Of a stretch of DNA of 64,000 nucleotides, positions 26,882-36,560 are shown piece after piece; positions within the stretch are counted from its first letter, which is position 1; each line of letters opens with the position of its first letter. The stretch is taken from positions 124,001 to 188,000 of the forward strand of contig JABTUJ010000008.1 in the NCBI GenBank assembly GCA_015075445.1, given 5' to 3'. This DNA comes from Verrucomicrobiales bacterium. Its GTDB lineage: Bacteria > Verrucomicrobiota > Verrucomicrobiia > Limisphaerales > J093. The translations under genes and the position numbers were made by a program. The notes beneath the pieces are model-generated. The model did no database searches and was not told the origin of the DNA. It was given only the letters and a program-made list of their open reading frames with translations.

Positions 26882-27868
26882 GTGCCGCCTGTGCGCGAGT
26901 CCGGGTCTCGTGGGGCGTTTCCGAGGCTGCTGCTGGTGGCGAACCGGCTGCGGTTCCAGCCCCACCGCATTAACCACCTGCTGGATTCCGAGGGGCGGCA
27001 CGATTTGAAGTTGCCAGCGGCGTTTCCGTTCGCGGTGAGTCTGTTTCAGTTTCGCGCCGGGGCCATCACGCAGCGCCTGACCTGGCACGAGCGCCTCGAG
27101 CTGTTGCTGCCACTGGACGGACCCTTGCGGGAGCGCATGGGCGATTTGGTCGTGGACCTGGAGCCGGGTGATGTCCTGGTGATGGACCATCTCAAGCCGC
27201 ACCAGGTCGTCGATGTGCCCGGGCTCCATACGCGCGTCGTGGTCATCACCTTCCTGCCCGAGAGCGTGTTTGCGGCCGGGTCGCCCCCGGCGGACTACGC
27301 GTTTCTGCTTCCGTTTTTCCGGAAGGTGGAGGGGCGGCCCCAGATCTTGCGCGCCCAGTCGCCCCGCGCGGCGGAAGCGCATGACGCCATTGGGCACTTG
27401 CTGGAATGCTGCTTTGAGGAGCCTGGCTTACATCGCGAAGCCGGCTGCAAGGCCTGGCTCCTGGTGCTGTTGCACGTGCTGATTCGGGAGTTCCGGAAGA
27501 TGGCGCTCGAACGCGTGGAGCTCCTGCGGCGCCAGGAGCAGGTGGCCCGGCTCAAGCCCCTCTTCGACCACGTGCGCGAGCATTACGCCGACACGATCCC
27601 TCTCCGCGACGCGGCGGCCCTGTGCGGCATGAGCAAAGCGGTGTTTGGCCGCGAGTTTAAGGAGGCTTCGGGTATGACCCTGGGCCGGTATCTGAACCAT
27701 GTGCGCATGACGCACGCCGTGGAGCTGTTGGAGGAATCCCGCGCGTCGATCGCTGAGATTGCCTCGCGGCTCGGCTTCAGTGACCAAAGCCACTTCGACC
27801 GACGCTTTCGGCAGACCTTCGGACGAACCCCCAGCCAGCATCGGGCTGGCCTTGCCCGAGAAGGATGA
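26882..27868 (+). CDS. AraC-family transcriptional regulator of the apiose island
   Basis: A 328-residue regulator starting at GTG 26882 (GTG 26891 also possible). The N-terminal cupin-like sensor has [21 protein letters not shown] and [19 protein letters not shown], typical of sugar-sensing AraC proteins. The C-terminal double helix-turn-helix shows [20 protein letters not shown] and [20 protein letters not shown] with [13 protein letters not shown]. It follows the dehydrogenase gene by 41 bases on the same strand and is the only regulator inside the cluster, so local control of the importer and apionate genes is likely; the effector is presumably apiose or a derivative. Confidence 0.86.
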   Translation: MPPVRESGSRGAFPRLLLVANRLRFQPHRINHLLDSEGRHDLKLPAAFPFAVSLFQFRAGAITQRLTWHERLELLLPLDGPLRERMGDLVVDLEPGDVLVMDHLKPHQVVDVPGLHTRVVVITFLPESVFAAGSPPADYAFLLPFFRKVEGRPQILRAQSPRAAEAHDAIGHLLECCFEEPGLHREAGCKAWLLVLLHVLIREFRKMALERVELLRRQEQVARLKPLFDHVREHYADTIPLRDAAALCGMSKAVFGREFKEASGMTLGRYLNHVRMTHAVELLEESRASIAEIASRLGFSDQSHFDRRFRQTFGRTPSQHRAGLAREG

Positions 27869-27998
27869 CGTCTTGGACCTGCGCAGTGGGGCGCGGCTCG
27901 GGCCGCCCACGGGCGCAGCCACCCAAGCGGCGAATCCGTTCAAGAAATCGAGTTTATCGTCCAATCCGCGCCCTGGCTTCGGGGGTAGGCAGGACGCC

Positions 27999-28814
27999 AT
28001 GCGCATTCTTCCATCTCGTCGCGACCGGGCGTTCACGCTCATCGAGCTGCTGGTCGTCATTGCGATCATCGCGATCCTCGCCGGGATGCTGTTGCCGGCG
28101 CTGTCCCGGGCGAAGCTGAAGGCGGCGGGGATCGCCTGCATGAACCACGCACGCCAGTTGGGCCTGGCGTGGCAGATGTACGCCCTGGACCATCACGACA
28201 TCGTTCTCGGCCCCAACGCGTCGTCCAGCGCGCCCGCGTGGGCGGAGGGCTCGGTGGTCTCGGCGCCCGACGCGGTGGATGACCGCTTCATTACCAACAG
28301 CCCGACCTTCACCTACCTGACCAGCAAGGAGGTCTTCCGTTGTCCGGCTGACAAGGCAGGTTTGCAGCACCAGGGACGCATCGTTCCGCGCAATCGCAGC
28401 TACGCCATGAACGGCTTCATGGGCGACACGCGCTGGCAGTGGACCGAGAATCACAAGGCCGTCTTCAAGACCGTCAAGAAGCTCTCCGACCTCACCGGCC
28501 CGGGGCCGACGGAGGTGTACAACCTCATCGACGAACACGAGAACAGCATCAACGATTCCCACTTCTTCCCCTTCAACAACCTGCGGGCTTACGACTCCCG
28601 CTGGCTGGACGCGCCCTCGGGCCGCCACGGCAACGCGGCCGGGATGAACTTCGCGGACGGCCACTCCGAAATCCGCAAGTGGCGCGGCAGTGACCTCACC
28701 AAGATCCAGCGCCAGGGCGGCGTGGTAATCCCGAACAACATCTCCTTCCTGCCGAACGCCAGCCGCGTGGATCACGCCTGGTTCACCAACCACATCGCGC
28801 CGTTTGTCAACTGA
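27999..28814 (+). CDS. Prepilin-type exported protein (H-X9-DG ending)
   Basis: A 271-residue protein. Start at 27999 ([11 protein letters not shown]) gives the class III signal: basic leader, then [18 protein letters not shown] with the conserved Glu at +5, followed by [16 protein letters not shown] prepilin peptidase would cut before Phe12. The body has [19 protein letters not shown] and the C-terminal [15 protein letters not shown], the usual signatures of the large Verrucomicrobia/Lentisphaerae/Planctomycetes family of pseudopilin-like proteins. These are present in dozens to hundreds of copies per genome and often sit next to sugar genes or regulators; function unknown, surface display or sensing suspected. 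Confidence 0.9.
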   Translation: MRILPSRRDRAFTLIELLVVIAIIAILAGMLLPALSRAKLKAAGIACMNHARQLGLAWQMYALDHHDIVLGPNASSSAPAWAEGSVVSAPDAVDDRFITNSPTFTYLTSKEVFRCPADKAGLQHQGRIVPRNRSYAMNGFMGDTRWQWTENHKAVFKTVKKLSDLTGPGPTEVYNLIDEHENSINDSHFFPFNNLRAYDSRWLDAPSGRHGNAAGMNFADGHSEIRKWRGSDLTKIQRQGGVVIPNNISFLPNASRVDHAWFTNHIAPFVN

Positions 28815-29080
28815 CAGGGCGAAGGCATGACCTCCCTGGGCTGGCACCAGCCCGGGGACCAGGCGGCCATCGTCGCGCTCATCAGCGGGCGTTCAAGCTG
28901 AGCGGTCGAGGCGGTCTCGGCACGAACCAGCTGGCTTGGGAGCGGAGGAAAGGAATGCCGAAGGTGCCCTCGCTGCTCCACCTGAAGTCGCAGCGGTTTG
29001 CAGCCTCAGCCACAGGAGGAGGTCCACCAACGCCAGACCGGGAAGCCATCTGGGGATGCGCGAAGGCATGGGACGCGTCT

Positions 29081-29971
29081 TCAGAGGGGCTTCAGGCTCT
29101 CGCCCGTGGTTCTCCAGATGAGATGGTGGTCTTTGCGATACCGGGTTGGCGAGCAACCGCAAGCCCGCGCGAAGGCCTCATAAAAGCGGCTTGAGGTGCG
29201 AAAGCCCGACTCGAGCGCCACGTCGAGAACCTTCTTGTCGGTCGTGGCAAGCAAGCGCTGAGCCTGGGCGACGCGATAGTGCGTCAGATACTCATTCACC
29301 GTGATATGAAACGTGCGTTTGAAGAGCGTCATCGCGTAGCTCGGATGCAGATCCACCTGCCGGGCGACGCTCTCGACCGACAGAACCTCTTCGTAATGCC
29401 GCGCAATGTAACCGGCCATCTGCTCGGCCTTGGAAACGGCCGCCTCCCCCAACACCATGCGGGCAGCCGGGTGACTCGCGGGTCTCTCGGGCAACGCCTC
29501 CGCCAGACGGAGGAGACGGGCATGGAGCTCCAGGGTGGTGGCGGGTGCGGCTTTGCCCCGGCAGCCGGCCAGGTCGCATCGCCACTGACGGCAAAGCGCC
29601 AGATCCAGTTCCCCGCGGCGGGGATGCGGGTCGCTGAGAAACTGCCCGCCCAACAGACGGTCCACCAGTCTCGACGGGAAATGGCACTGCAGAAACCACG
29701 CCAGGGGCAGCGTCACCACGAAGTACTGCGGAAGATCCTCCGATCCGATGACTTGATGCGGGATCGCGGCCCAGAACGCGCCCAGGTGTCGCGGGGGCAA
29801 CGTCACCCGCGTGCCGCCCAGCAGGTAGGTCAGCGAACCGCGCAACAGCAGGTTCAGCTCGATCTCGTTGTGGCGGTCGGGCCGCCGCATCGGGGCGGCC
29901 TTCCACAACTCGCAGGTGAACCCGTAGGGAGCCAGGTCCGGGCGCGCATGATTGAAGGTGTGCAGCCGCAT
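29081..29971 (-). CDS. AraC-family transcriptional regulator of the second sugar module
   Basis: A 296-residue regulator (ATG 29971; a GTG three bases earlier is also possible). The N-terminal sensor is cupin-like (HNEIELNLLLRGSLTYLLGG, LGAFWAAIPHQVIGSEDLP). The C-terminal DNA-binding part has SVESVARQVDLHPSYAMTLF and KVLDVALESGFRTSSRFYEA with FARACGCSPTRYRKD. It is divergent from the isomerase gene at 30074, with about 100 bases between the two starts, the classical layout for a regulator controlling an adjacent catabolic operon. Confidence 0.88.
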   Translation of the reverse strand: MRLHTFNHARPDLAPYGFTCELWKAAPMRRPDRHNEIELNLLLRGSLTYLLGGTRVTLPPRHLGAFWAAIPHQVIGSEDLPQYFVVTLPLAWFLQCHFPSRLVDRLLGGQFLSDPHPRRGELDLALCRQWRCDLAGCRGKAAPATTLELHARLLRLAEALPERPASHPAARMVLGEAAVSKAEQMAGYIARHYEEVLSVESVARQVDLHPSYAMTLFKRTFHITVNEYLTHYRVAQAQRLLATTDKKVLDVALESGFRTSSRFYEAFARACGCSPTRYRKDHHLIWRTTGESLKPL

Positions 29972-30029
29972 CACACCTTAGGATACAGGAGAAATCTCCG
30001 CCCGAACAAGGAGGAAGCCGGAGACCCGC

Positions 30030-30054
30030 CGCGCTAGCCTCTCCCGCGCTAGCC
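30030..30054. promoter_or_regulatory. Direct repeat in divergent promoter region, candidate AraC operator
   Basis: CGCGCTAGCC occurs at 30030-30039 and again at 30045-30054, a 15-base period, between the divergent AraC gene and the isomerase gene. AraC proteins often bind direct half-sites with about 1.5-2 helical turns spacing. The core GCTAGC is itself palindromic. No good -35/-10 pair could be placed. Confidence 0.35.
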
Positions 30055-30073
30055 AAACCAGTCCGTTCACGCC

Positions 30074-31513
30074 ATGAAAGCCTGGACCCGCCAAGGAAAC
30101 CCCGTGTCCCCAACGCTGGGGGTCATCTACGGCAACCGCGACTTCTTTCCCGACCTGCTCGTCGCGGAGGCGCGGGCGGACCTCCTCACCCTGTTTGCCC
30201 AGCGCGGGATCAAGGCCATCCAGCTTGGCGAAAGCGATTCCAAGCTCGGCGGCGTGGAAACCCACGGCGACGCCCGCCGCTGCGCGGAGTTGTTCCGCCG
30301 GCACGCCGACGAACTGGACGGCGTGCTGGTGGTGCTGCCGAACTTCGGCGACGAGAAGGGCGTGGCGGACGTCCTCAAGCTGGCCGGCTTGAACGTCCCG
30401 GTGCTCGTGCAGGCCTATCCCGACGACCTCGACCAGCTCCACCCGGCCCGGCGGCGCGACGGCTTCTGCGGGAAGATCTCCGTGTGCAACAACCTGGTAC
30501 AGGCGGGCATCAAGTTCACGCTCACCCGGAAGCACGTGGTCCGGCCAGACCACCCCTCGTTCATCGAGGATCTGCAGCGCTTCCTGGGCGTGTGTCGCGT
30601 GGTGAATGGCTTGCGCGGCCTGCGGTTGGGCGCCGTGGGCGCACGGCCCGGCGCCTTCAACACCGTGCGTTACTCGGAGAAAATCCTCGAACGGCACGGC
30701 ATCAGCGTGACCACCGTGGACCTCTCCGAAATCATCGCGGGAGCCAATGCCCTGGCCCCCTCCGACCCCGCCGTCGCCTTGAAGCTCGCGGAGATTCAAA
30801 GCTATGCCCCCGCGCCCGGCGTGCCGTTGGACAAGCTCCGGCAGATGGCCCGCATGGGCGTTGTCCTGGAAGCCTGGATGAACGCGCACGCCCTCCAGGC
30901 CACTGCCATCCAGTGCTGGACCTCCGTGCAGCAACACTACGGCTGCAACGTCTGCACGCTGATGAGCCTGATGAGCGAAAAGTTCCTGCCCAGCGCCTGC
31001 GAAGTGGACGTCACCGGCGCGCTCACGATGTACGCCCTGCAGCTCGCCGCCGGCTCCCCCGCGGCTTTGGTGGACTGGAACAACAATTACGCGGACGACG
31101 AGGACAAGTGCGTCCTCTTCCACTGCGGCAACTGGGCCAAGAGCTTCCTGCCCGACATCAGGATCGCCACCGCACCGATCCTGGGAAGCACCCTCGGCGT
31201 CGAGAACACCTACGGCGCGCTCGAGGGCCGTGCCCCCGCCAGCCCGCTGACCTACGGCCGCATCACCACCGCCGATAGCGAGGGCCGCCTCCGCGCCTAC
31301 GTCGGCGAGGGCGAACTCACCCACGACGAGCTGAAGACCTTTGGCACCCGTGCCGTGGCCAGAGTGCCGCAGCTCCAGCAGCTCCTGCAGCACATCTGCC
31401 GGCAGGGCTTTGAACATCATGTCGTCATGACGCAATCCCACTCGGCGGCCATTCTGGCTGAAGCGCTGGGGAATTACTTCGGCTGGGAAGTCCACTGCCA
31501 TCCGCCCCATTAG
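30074..31513 (+). CDS. L-fucose/L-arabinose isomerase-fold sugar isomerase
   Basis: A 479-residue cytosolic protein of the fucose-isomerase-like superfamily. It starts SPTLGVIYGNRDFFPDLLVA and includes VLPNFGDEKGVADVL, CWTSVQQHYGCNVCTLMSLM, CEVDVTGALTMYALQLAAG and CVLFHCGNWAKSF, blocks typical of the C-terminal metal-site half of FucI relatives (C-E-x-D-V-x-G-A-L-T-M and HCGN). It should interconvert an aldose and a ketose using a divalent metal. The following split transketolase and FGGY kinase give a complete isomerase-kinase-transketolase route. The substrate is unknown; apiose or another four- or five-carbon aldose is possible. Ten bases separate it from the next gene. Confidence 0.8.
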   Translation: MKAWTRQGNPVSPTLGVIYGNRDFFPDLLVAEARADLLTLFAQRGIKAIQLGESDSKLGGVETHGDARRCAELFRRHADELDGVLVVLPNFGDEKGVADVLKLAGLNVPVLVQAYPDDLDQLHPARRRDGFCGKISVCNNLVQAGIKFTLTRKHVVRPDHPSFIEDLQRFLGVCRVVNGLRGLRLGAVGARPGAFNTVRYSEKILERHGISVTTVDLSEIIAGANALAPSDPAVALKLAEIQSYAPAPGVPLDKLRQMARMGVVLEAWMNAHALQATAIQCWTSVQQHYGCNVCTLMSLMSEKFLPSACEVDVTGALTMYALQLAAGSPAALVDWNNNYADDEDKCVLFHCGNWAKSFLPDIRIATAPILGSTLGVENTYGALEGRAPASPLTYGRITTADSEGRLRAYVGEGELTHDELKTFGTRAVARVPQLQQLLQHICRQGFEHHVVMTQSHSAAILAEALGNYFGWEVHCHPPH

Positions 31514-31522
31514 TCCCATCTC

Positions 31523-32362
31523 ATGACGCTCAGCGACGTCGAGCTTCAACTCAAAGCCATCGCGCTGCGTCGCGGGATGCTGCGGCTCATCGTGCACGCC
31601 GGCGCGGGCCACATCGGCGGCGGCTTGTCCTGCATGGACATCCTGAATGTGCTCTACAACCGGGTGTTGCAGGTCTCGCCGGAGACCTTCGCGGAGCCGG
31701 AGCACGACCGTTACGTGCAGAGCAAGGGGCATTGTGTCGAGGCGCTCTACGCCGTGCTGGCCGACCGGGGCTTCTTCCCGTCGTCGGATCTGAACACCGT
31801 GTGCCGTTACCAATCGCCTTACGTCGGCCATCCCACGCGGCACATTCCGGGCATCGAAATGAACACGGGCGCGCTCGGTCACGGCCTGCCCATCTGCGTC
31901 GGGATGGCGCTGGCGGGCAAACGGGAGGGCGCTGCGTATCGCGTGTTCACGCTGCTGGGCGATGGTGAACTGGCGGAAGGCTCGAACTGGGAGGCCGCGT
32001 TGGCCGCCGCGCATTACCAGTTGGACAACCTCACCGCGATCCTTGACCACAACTCCCTCCAGATCACCGGCCCCACGCGTGAGGTGATGAGCCACGAACC
32101 GCTTGCGGACAAGTGGCGCGCCTTCGGCTGGAGCGTTCGCACCGTGAACGGCCACGATTACGCGGAACTCACCCGCGCGCTGAGCGACCCGCCGGCGCCG
32201 GGCCAGCCCACCTTCGTCCTCGCCAACACGGTGAAAGGCAAAGGCGTGAGCTTCATGGAAAACCTCGCCTCGTGGCATCACCGGGTGCCCAGCGAGGCAG
32301 AGCTGACGGCCGCCCTCACGGAGCTGGCCGCCGCGGAACGTCGCCTCCGTGCCACCCCATGA
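31523..32362 (+). CDS. Transketolase N-terminal subunit (AptA-like)
   Basis: A 279-residue thiamine-diphosphate-binding subunit. It contains AGHIGGGLSCMDILNVLYNR, the SKGHCVEALYAVL histidine region, TGALGHGLPICVGMALAG and the ThDP motif GDGELAEGSNWEA...LDHNS (residues 146-177). It ends at GKGVSFMENLASWHH, as stand-alone transketolase N halves do, and needs the partner encoded by the next, overlapping gene. Two-subunit transketolases of this kind include AptA/AptB (apulose-4-phosphate transketolase); ordinary pentose-phosphate transketolase is usually a single chain. Assignment to Apt is by context only. Confidence 0.85.
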   Translation: MTLSDVELQLKAIALRRGMLRLIVHAGAGHIGGGLSCMDILNVLYNRVLQVSPETFAEPEHDRYVQSKGHCVEALYAVLADRGFFPSSDLNTVCRYQSPYVGHPTRHIPGIEMNTGALGHGLPICVGMALAGKREGAAYRVFTLLGDGELAEGSNWEAALAAAHYQLDNLTAILDHNSLQITGPTREVMSHEPLADKWRAFGWSVRTVNGHDYAELTRALSDPPAPGQPTFVLANTVKGKGVSFMENLASWHHRVPSEAELTAALTELAAAERRLRATP

Positions 32363-33401
32363 GTCGCAGGCAATCCGTGCGCACCCTGCCCCTGCCGTGA
32401 GCGCCCCTGCCCCCTCGATGTTCAGTCCCGCGGCCCAAGCCATGGCCGAACGGCTCGGCCTGACGCTGGGGCGCGCCAACGTGGACGAGTTCGCCGCCAC
32501 GCTCGAGCAGCTCGGGCGCACCGATCCGAACCTCCTGGTCGTGACCAGCGATTCGCGCGGCTCGGGCAAGCTCGCGCCGTTTGGCCAGGCGTTGCCCCGG
32601 CAACTCGTCGAAGTCGGCATCGCCGAGCAAAACCTCGTTGGCATCACCGCCGGTCTGGCCGCCTGCGGCAAGAAGCCCTTCGGCGTTTCGCCGAGCTGTT
32701 TCCTGACCGCCCGGGCTCTGGAGCAGATCAAGAACGATGTCTGCTACTCGGATGTGCCTGCCGTGTTGGTGGGCCTCAGTGCCGGCGTGAGCTACGGCGC
32801 GCTGGGCACCACCCACCATTCCCTGCACGACCTGGCCGTTCTGCGCGCAATCCACAATCTCGCGATCATCGTTCCGGCCGATAATCTCGAGACGCGCGAA
32901 GCCGTCCGCTTTGCCGCCGCCGCCGCGCGGCCGGTTTTTCTCCGGTTGGGCAAGGCCCCCCTGTTTGACCTGCACGCGCCGGGGACCCGCTTCGCGGCGG
33001 GCCAAGCCATCACGCTGCGCGACGGCGGCGAGGTGGCATTGATCGCGACCGGGGAGACGGTGATCCACGCGTTGCTGGCGGCGGCGCGGCTGGCGGAGCG
33101 CGGGCTGGCCGCCCGCGTGCTGTCCCTGCACACCATCAAGCCGCTCGACACCGAGGCCGTTCTCAAGGCGGGGCGCGAATGCCGGGCCGTGATCACGGTG
33201 GAGGAACACCTGGTCCACGGGGGGCTGGGCGAGGCCTGCGCGGCCGTGCTCCTGCAGGCCGGCGTGAGCAAACCGTTCCGCATCGTGGGCATCCCCGACG
33301 AGGAGACGGTGACCGGTTCCCAGGCGGATATCTTCCGCCACTACGGCGTCAGCATGGAAGGCCTGAGCGAATTGGCGGTGTCGCTCTTCACCGTCGCATG
33401 A
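32349..33401 (+). CDS. Transketolase C-terminal subunit (AptB-like)
   Basis: A 350-residue partner of the preceding subunit. The ATG at 32349 overlaps the upstream gene by 14 bases; an alternative ATG at 32418 (MFSPAAQAMAERLG) would remove a Pro/Ala-rich leader. The pyrimidine-binding domain has VVTSDSRGSGKL and the catalytic Glu93 in EVGIAEQNLVGITAGL; the C-terminal domain shows VALIATGETVIHALLAAARL and VITVEEHLVHGGLGEACAAV. The gene stop overlaps the kinase start (ATGA at 33398-33401). The family pattern is that of split transketolase or DXPS-like C halves. Confidence 0.85.
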   Translation: MPPHESQAIRAHPAPAVSAPAPSMFSPAAQAMAERLGLTLGRANVDEFAATLEQLGRTDPNLLVVTSDSRGSGKLAPFGQALPRQLVEVGIAEQNLVGITAGLAACGKKPFGVSPSCFLTARALEQIKNDVCYSDVPAVLVGLSAGVSYGALGTTHHSLHDLAVLRAIHNLAIIVPADNLETREAVRFAAAAARPVFLRLGKAPLFDLHAPGTRFAAGQAITLRDGGEVALIATGETVIHALLAAARLAERGLAARVLSLHTIKPLDTEAVLKAGRECRAVITVEEHLVHGGLGEACAAVLLQAGVSKPFRIVGIPDEETVTGSQADIFRHYGVSMEGLSELAVSLFTVA

Positions 33402-34873
33402 GTGCCACGCTCCTTTCCCTCGACCAAAGCACCTCCGCCACCAAGGCGGTGCTCTTCGATGATCGGGGCGCGGTCCGGGACAAGGCCTCCCGGAACCACC
33501 GCCAGATCTACCCGCAGCCCGGCTGGGTCGAACACGATGCCGATGAGATCTGGCGGAACACGCTCGCCGTCATCCAGGAGCTGGCGGCGCGGCAGGACCT
33601 GTCGCCGCTCGCCGGGCTCAGCCTCACCAACCAGCGCGAGACGATCGTGGTGTTCGAGCGCGGCACCGGCCGGCCTCTGTACCCTGCCCTGGTCTGGCAA
33701 TGCCGCCGCGGCGAACCGCTCTGCCGCGAACTGCGCGAGGCGGGTCACGAGGACACCATCCGCGGCCGCACCGGGCTCAAGCTCGACACTTACTTCTCCG
33801 CCTCGAAGCTGAAGTGGCTCGCGCGCGAGCAGCCGGACCTTGCCCGCAAGCTGCGGGAGGGCGACGCCCTGGTCGGCACGGTGGACACTTACCTGATCTA
33901 TCGGCTCACCCAGGGCGCGGTGTTCGCCACCGACACCACCAACGCCAGCCGCACGCTGCTCTACGACATCCGGCGATTGGCGTGGGACGAGGAACTGTGC
34001 GCCCTCTTCGACGTGCCGGTTCGCGCGTTGCCTGAAGTCCGAGACAGCACCGCGCGGTTCGGCGCGACCGCAGCCGGGGGCATCCTGCCGCGACCGGTGC
34101 CCATCTGCGGGGTGATGGGTGACTCGCAGGCTTCCCTGTTCGCGCAGCAGTGCTTTCAGCCGGGCACGGTCAAGGCGACCTTCGGCACAGGGACCTCGGT
34201 GCTGCTGAACACAGGAGCCACGTTCGTTCGGCCGCCTGACGGTCTGGTGTCCGCGCTGGCGTGGGTCATCGACGGCCGGCCGACCTACGGTTACGAGGGC
34301 CTGATCAATTGCTCCGCCGCCACGATTGCCTGGCTGAGGGATCAGCTCGGGCTCATCCGCGACGTTCGTGAGACCGAGGCGCTCGCGGCCGCCGTCGAGG
34401 ACAACGGCGGCGTTTACCTGGTCCCGGCCTTTGCCGGCTTGAGCGCGCCTTACTGGAAACCGGAGGCCCGCGCCGCCATCGTCGGTCTGACGGCCCACAC
34501 CCGGCGCGAGCATGTCGTCCGCGCCGCGCTCGAGAGCATCGCCTACCAGCTCCGCGATGTGCTGGACCTGATGAAATCCGGCGCGGGCATCGCGGTGCAG
34601 TCACTGCGGGGCGATGGTGGTCCGACGGCCAACCGGTTCTTGATGCAGTTGGTCGCGGACATCTGCACGGTCGAACTGCGCGTGTCCCCGGTGCCGGAGG
34701 CGTCGGCGTGGGGCGCGGCTTCCGCCGGTCTGCTGGGCCTGGGCCGGCTGCCTTCGCCGGAGGCGCTGGCCACGCTGGGGCGCTCCTGGACCACCTATCA
34801 GCCGCAACTGCCAACGGAACGGGCCCGCCAGTGGCATGAAGGTTGGCAAGCAGCCGTGAAACGGGTTCTCTGA
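33398..34873 (+). CDS. FGGY-family carbohydrate kinase (glycerol-kinase-like)
   Basis: A 491-residue kinase close in pattern to glycerol kinase: [36 protein letters not shown], the substrate region [24 protein letters not shown], the phosphate loop [12 protein letters not shown] and the C-terminal [20 protein letters not shown] with the [16 protein letters not shown] signature. In glycerol kinases the substrate is glycerol, but here the isomerase and split transketolase upstream argue for phosphorylation of a ketose, as in ApsK-type D-apulose kinases, which are also FGGY members. Translationally coupled to the transketolase subunit. Confidence 0.86.
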   Translation: MSATLLSLDQSTSATKAVLFDDRGAVRDKASRNHRQIYPQPGWVEHDADEIWRNTLAVIQELAARQDLSPLAGLSLTNQRETIVVFERGTGRPLYPALVWQCRRGEPLCRELREAGHEDTIRGRTGLKLDTYFSASKLKWLAREQPDLARKLREGDALVGTVDTYLIYRLTQGAVFATDTTNASRTLLYDIRRLAWDEELCALFDVPVRALPEVRDSTARFGATAAGGILPRPVPICGVMGDSQASLFAQQCFQPGTVKATFGTGTSVLLNTGATFVRPPDGLVSALAWVIDGRPTYGYEGLINCSAATIAWLRDQLGLIRDVRETEALAAAVEDNGGVYLVPAFAGLSAPYWKPEARAAIVGLTAHTRREHVVRAALESIAYQLRDVLDLMKSGAGIAVQSLRGDGGPTANRFLMQLVADICTVELRVSPVPEASAWGAASAGLLGLGRLPSPEALATLGRSWTTYQPQLPTERARQWHEGWQAAVKRVL

Positions 34874-34896
34874 GGGCGAACCAGTCCAGCATCACG

Positions 34897-35916
34897 ATGC
34901 ACCTGACCATGAAAGCCACCCATCGTCCTGCCGCCATCTTCGCCATGGTCGCCGCCGCCGGCGCACTCTTGAGCGCGTGCAAACCTTCGTCCCGTGACGC
35001 GCCGATGGGCGGCCCGCCGGCCACCGGTGGACCGCCACGCCTCGGCGTGGTCATCTCGACGCTGAACAACCCGTGGTTTGTGGTCCTGGCCGAGACCGCG
35101 CGGGATCGGGCCAAGGAACTGGGCTACGCCCCGACCGTCTTCGATTCCCAAAACGATCCCGCCAAGGAAGCGGCGCATTTCGAGAACATCATCGCCTCCC
35201 GTTACGCCGCCATCCTGTTCAATCCCACCGACGCCGACGGTTCGATTGCCAACGTGCGGAGGGCGAAGGCGGCGAACATTCCGGTGTTTTGTATGGACCG
35301 CGAAATCAACGCCACGGACGCGGCCACGTCACAAATCCTCTCCGACAATTACTCCGGCTGTGTCGCGCTGGGGCAGTACTTCGTCAAGACCGTCGGGACG
35401 GAGGGCCGGTATATCGAGCTGCTTGGGCTGGTGGGCGACAACAACACCTGGAACCGCTCCAAGGGGTTTCACAGCGTGGTGGACCGCTATCCCGGTTTGA
35501 AGATGGTCGCGCAGCAGAGCGCGGATTTCGATCGCGCCCGCGCCCTCGAGGTCATGGAATCGCTGCTGCAGGCGCACGGCGACCTTGACGCGGTGTTTTG
35601 TGGCAACGACGCCATGGCCATGGGCGCCTATCAGGCCTTGCTGGCGGCCGGCAAGGCCGACCGCGTCCAGGTGTTTGGCTTCGACGGCGCGGAGGACGTG
35701 GTGCGGCTCATCGCCGAGGGCAAGATGGTCGCCACCGGCATGCAGTTCCCCAAAGTCATGGCCCGCACCGCCGCCGAGTCCGCCGACCGCTACCTCAAGG
35801 GGGAACGGGTCTTCCCCCAGAAACTACCCGTGGCCGTCGAGTTGGTGACGCGCGACAACGTCGCCCATTACGGCGACTATGGAAGGCGCGATGCCGCCAC
35901 CGAGCCGGTCCGATGA
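34897..35916 (+). CDS. Sugar ABC transporter substrate-binding lipoprotein (second importer)
   Basis: A 339-residue RbsB-like binding protein; start at 34897 ([11 protein letters not shown]), with 34909 as alternative. The signal ends in the lipobox LLSAC (Cys28), followed by a flexible Ser/Pro/Gly stretch. Binding-protein blocks are [71 protein letters not shown] and [18 protein letters not shown], very close to ribose-binding proteins. Its stop overlaps the DUF2291 gene start, and an ATPase and a permease follow. Confidence 0.9.
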   Translation: MHLTMKATHRPAAIFAMVAAAGALLSACKPSSRDAPMGGPPATGGPPRLGVVISTLNNPWFVVLAETARDRAKELGYAPTVFDSQNDPAKEAAHFENIIASRYAAILFNPTDADGSIANVRRAKAANIPVFCMDREINATDAATSQILSDNYSGCVALGQYFVKTVGTEGRYIELLGLVGDNNTWNRSKGFHSVVDRYPGLKMVAQQSADFDRARALEVMESLLQAHGDLDAVFCGNDAMAMGAYQALLAAGKADRVQVFGFDGAEDVVRLIAEGKMVATGMQFPKVMARTAAESADRYLKGERVFPQKLPVAVELVTRDNVAHYGDYGRRDAATEPVR

Positions 35917-36560
35917 CGTGGCCATGGCAGACCCGGGGGCTGGGCTGGGCCGCGGTCATGGCGGCGGCGGCGGTGGTTCTCTGGCTGCTGCCGCCCTTTC
36001 GTGTGGTGCCGCTGTCCGCGGCGCGCCAGCAGGCTGCCGGAACCGCCTTCGACGCCGACGCGTTCGTGGAGCCGTTCTGGCGCGGCCCCTTGCAGACGCC
36101 TGACCTGGCGGCGCTGGAGGCGACGCGGCTGGTGCGGTTGCTCCGCGACAACCCCGGGGCTGCCGCCGGACTGGGCCGTCGCCTGGGCTTCAGCCGCACC
36201 CTCAGCTTCTGGGTCAGCGGCGTTGGCCGCGTCGCGGCCGTCGCGCCGGACGGGGTGTCCCTGGTTCTGGAGGGCGAGAGCGAGGGGGTCAGTGTGGTGC
36301 TCGAGACCGGCCCCGTCTTTGGCAACGCCCTGCGCGACGGTTCCGGCCTGTTCGATGTGAGTGCGTTTCCGAATTCGCGGGACTTCAACGCCCTCGCCGC
36401 CGCCCTGAACCGGCGGGTCGAGGAAGAGGTCCTGCCTGCGCTGCGGTCGCAGGCGGGCGTGGGAGTCCGCGTGCGCTTCGCCGGCGGGGTGGAAGTCGGG
36501 GATCTCGACCGGGCATGGCCGTTGCGCGTCGTGCCGGTCCAGGTGGAGTTTCATGAGTGA
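35913..36560 (+). CDS. DUF2291 membrane-anchored lipoprotein-like transporter accessory
   Basis: A 215-residue protein with one N-terminal membrane helix ([19 protein letters not shown]) and a periplasmic domain. The pattern [13 protein letters not shown]...[20 protein letters not shown]...[27 protein letters not shown] is that of DUF2291, a family found almost only inside ribose-type ABC importer operons with split transketolases. The role is unknown; an accessory to substrate capture or binding-protein docking is suspected. Start ATG 35913 overlaps the previous stop and its own stop overlaps the ATPase start at 36553. Confidence 0.82.
   Translation: MTWPWQTRGLGWAAVMAAAAVVLWLLPPFRVVPLSAARQQAAGTAFDADAFVEPFWRGPLQTPDLAALEATRLVRLLRDNPGAAAGLGRRLGFSRTLSFWVSGVGRVAAVAPDGVSLVLEGESEGVSVVLETGPVFGNALRDGSGLFDVSAFPNSRDFNALAAALNRRVEEEVLPALRSQAGVGVRVRFAGGVEVGDLDRAWPLRVVPVQVEFHE

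Noticed and set aside
29978..32731. 917-residue minus-strand open frame
   Set aside because: Antisense of the isomerase and transketolase genes; an artefact of high GC with low stop frequency and no recognisable domain.
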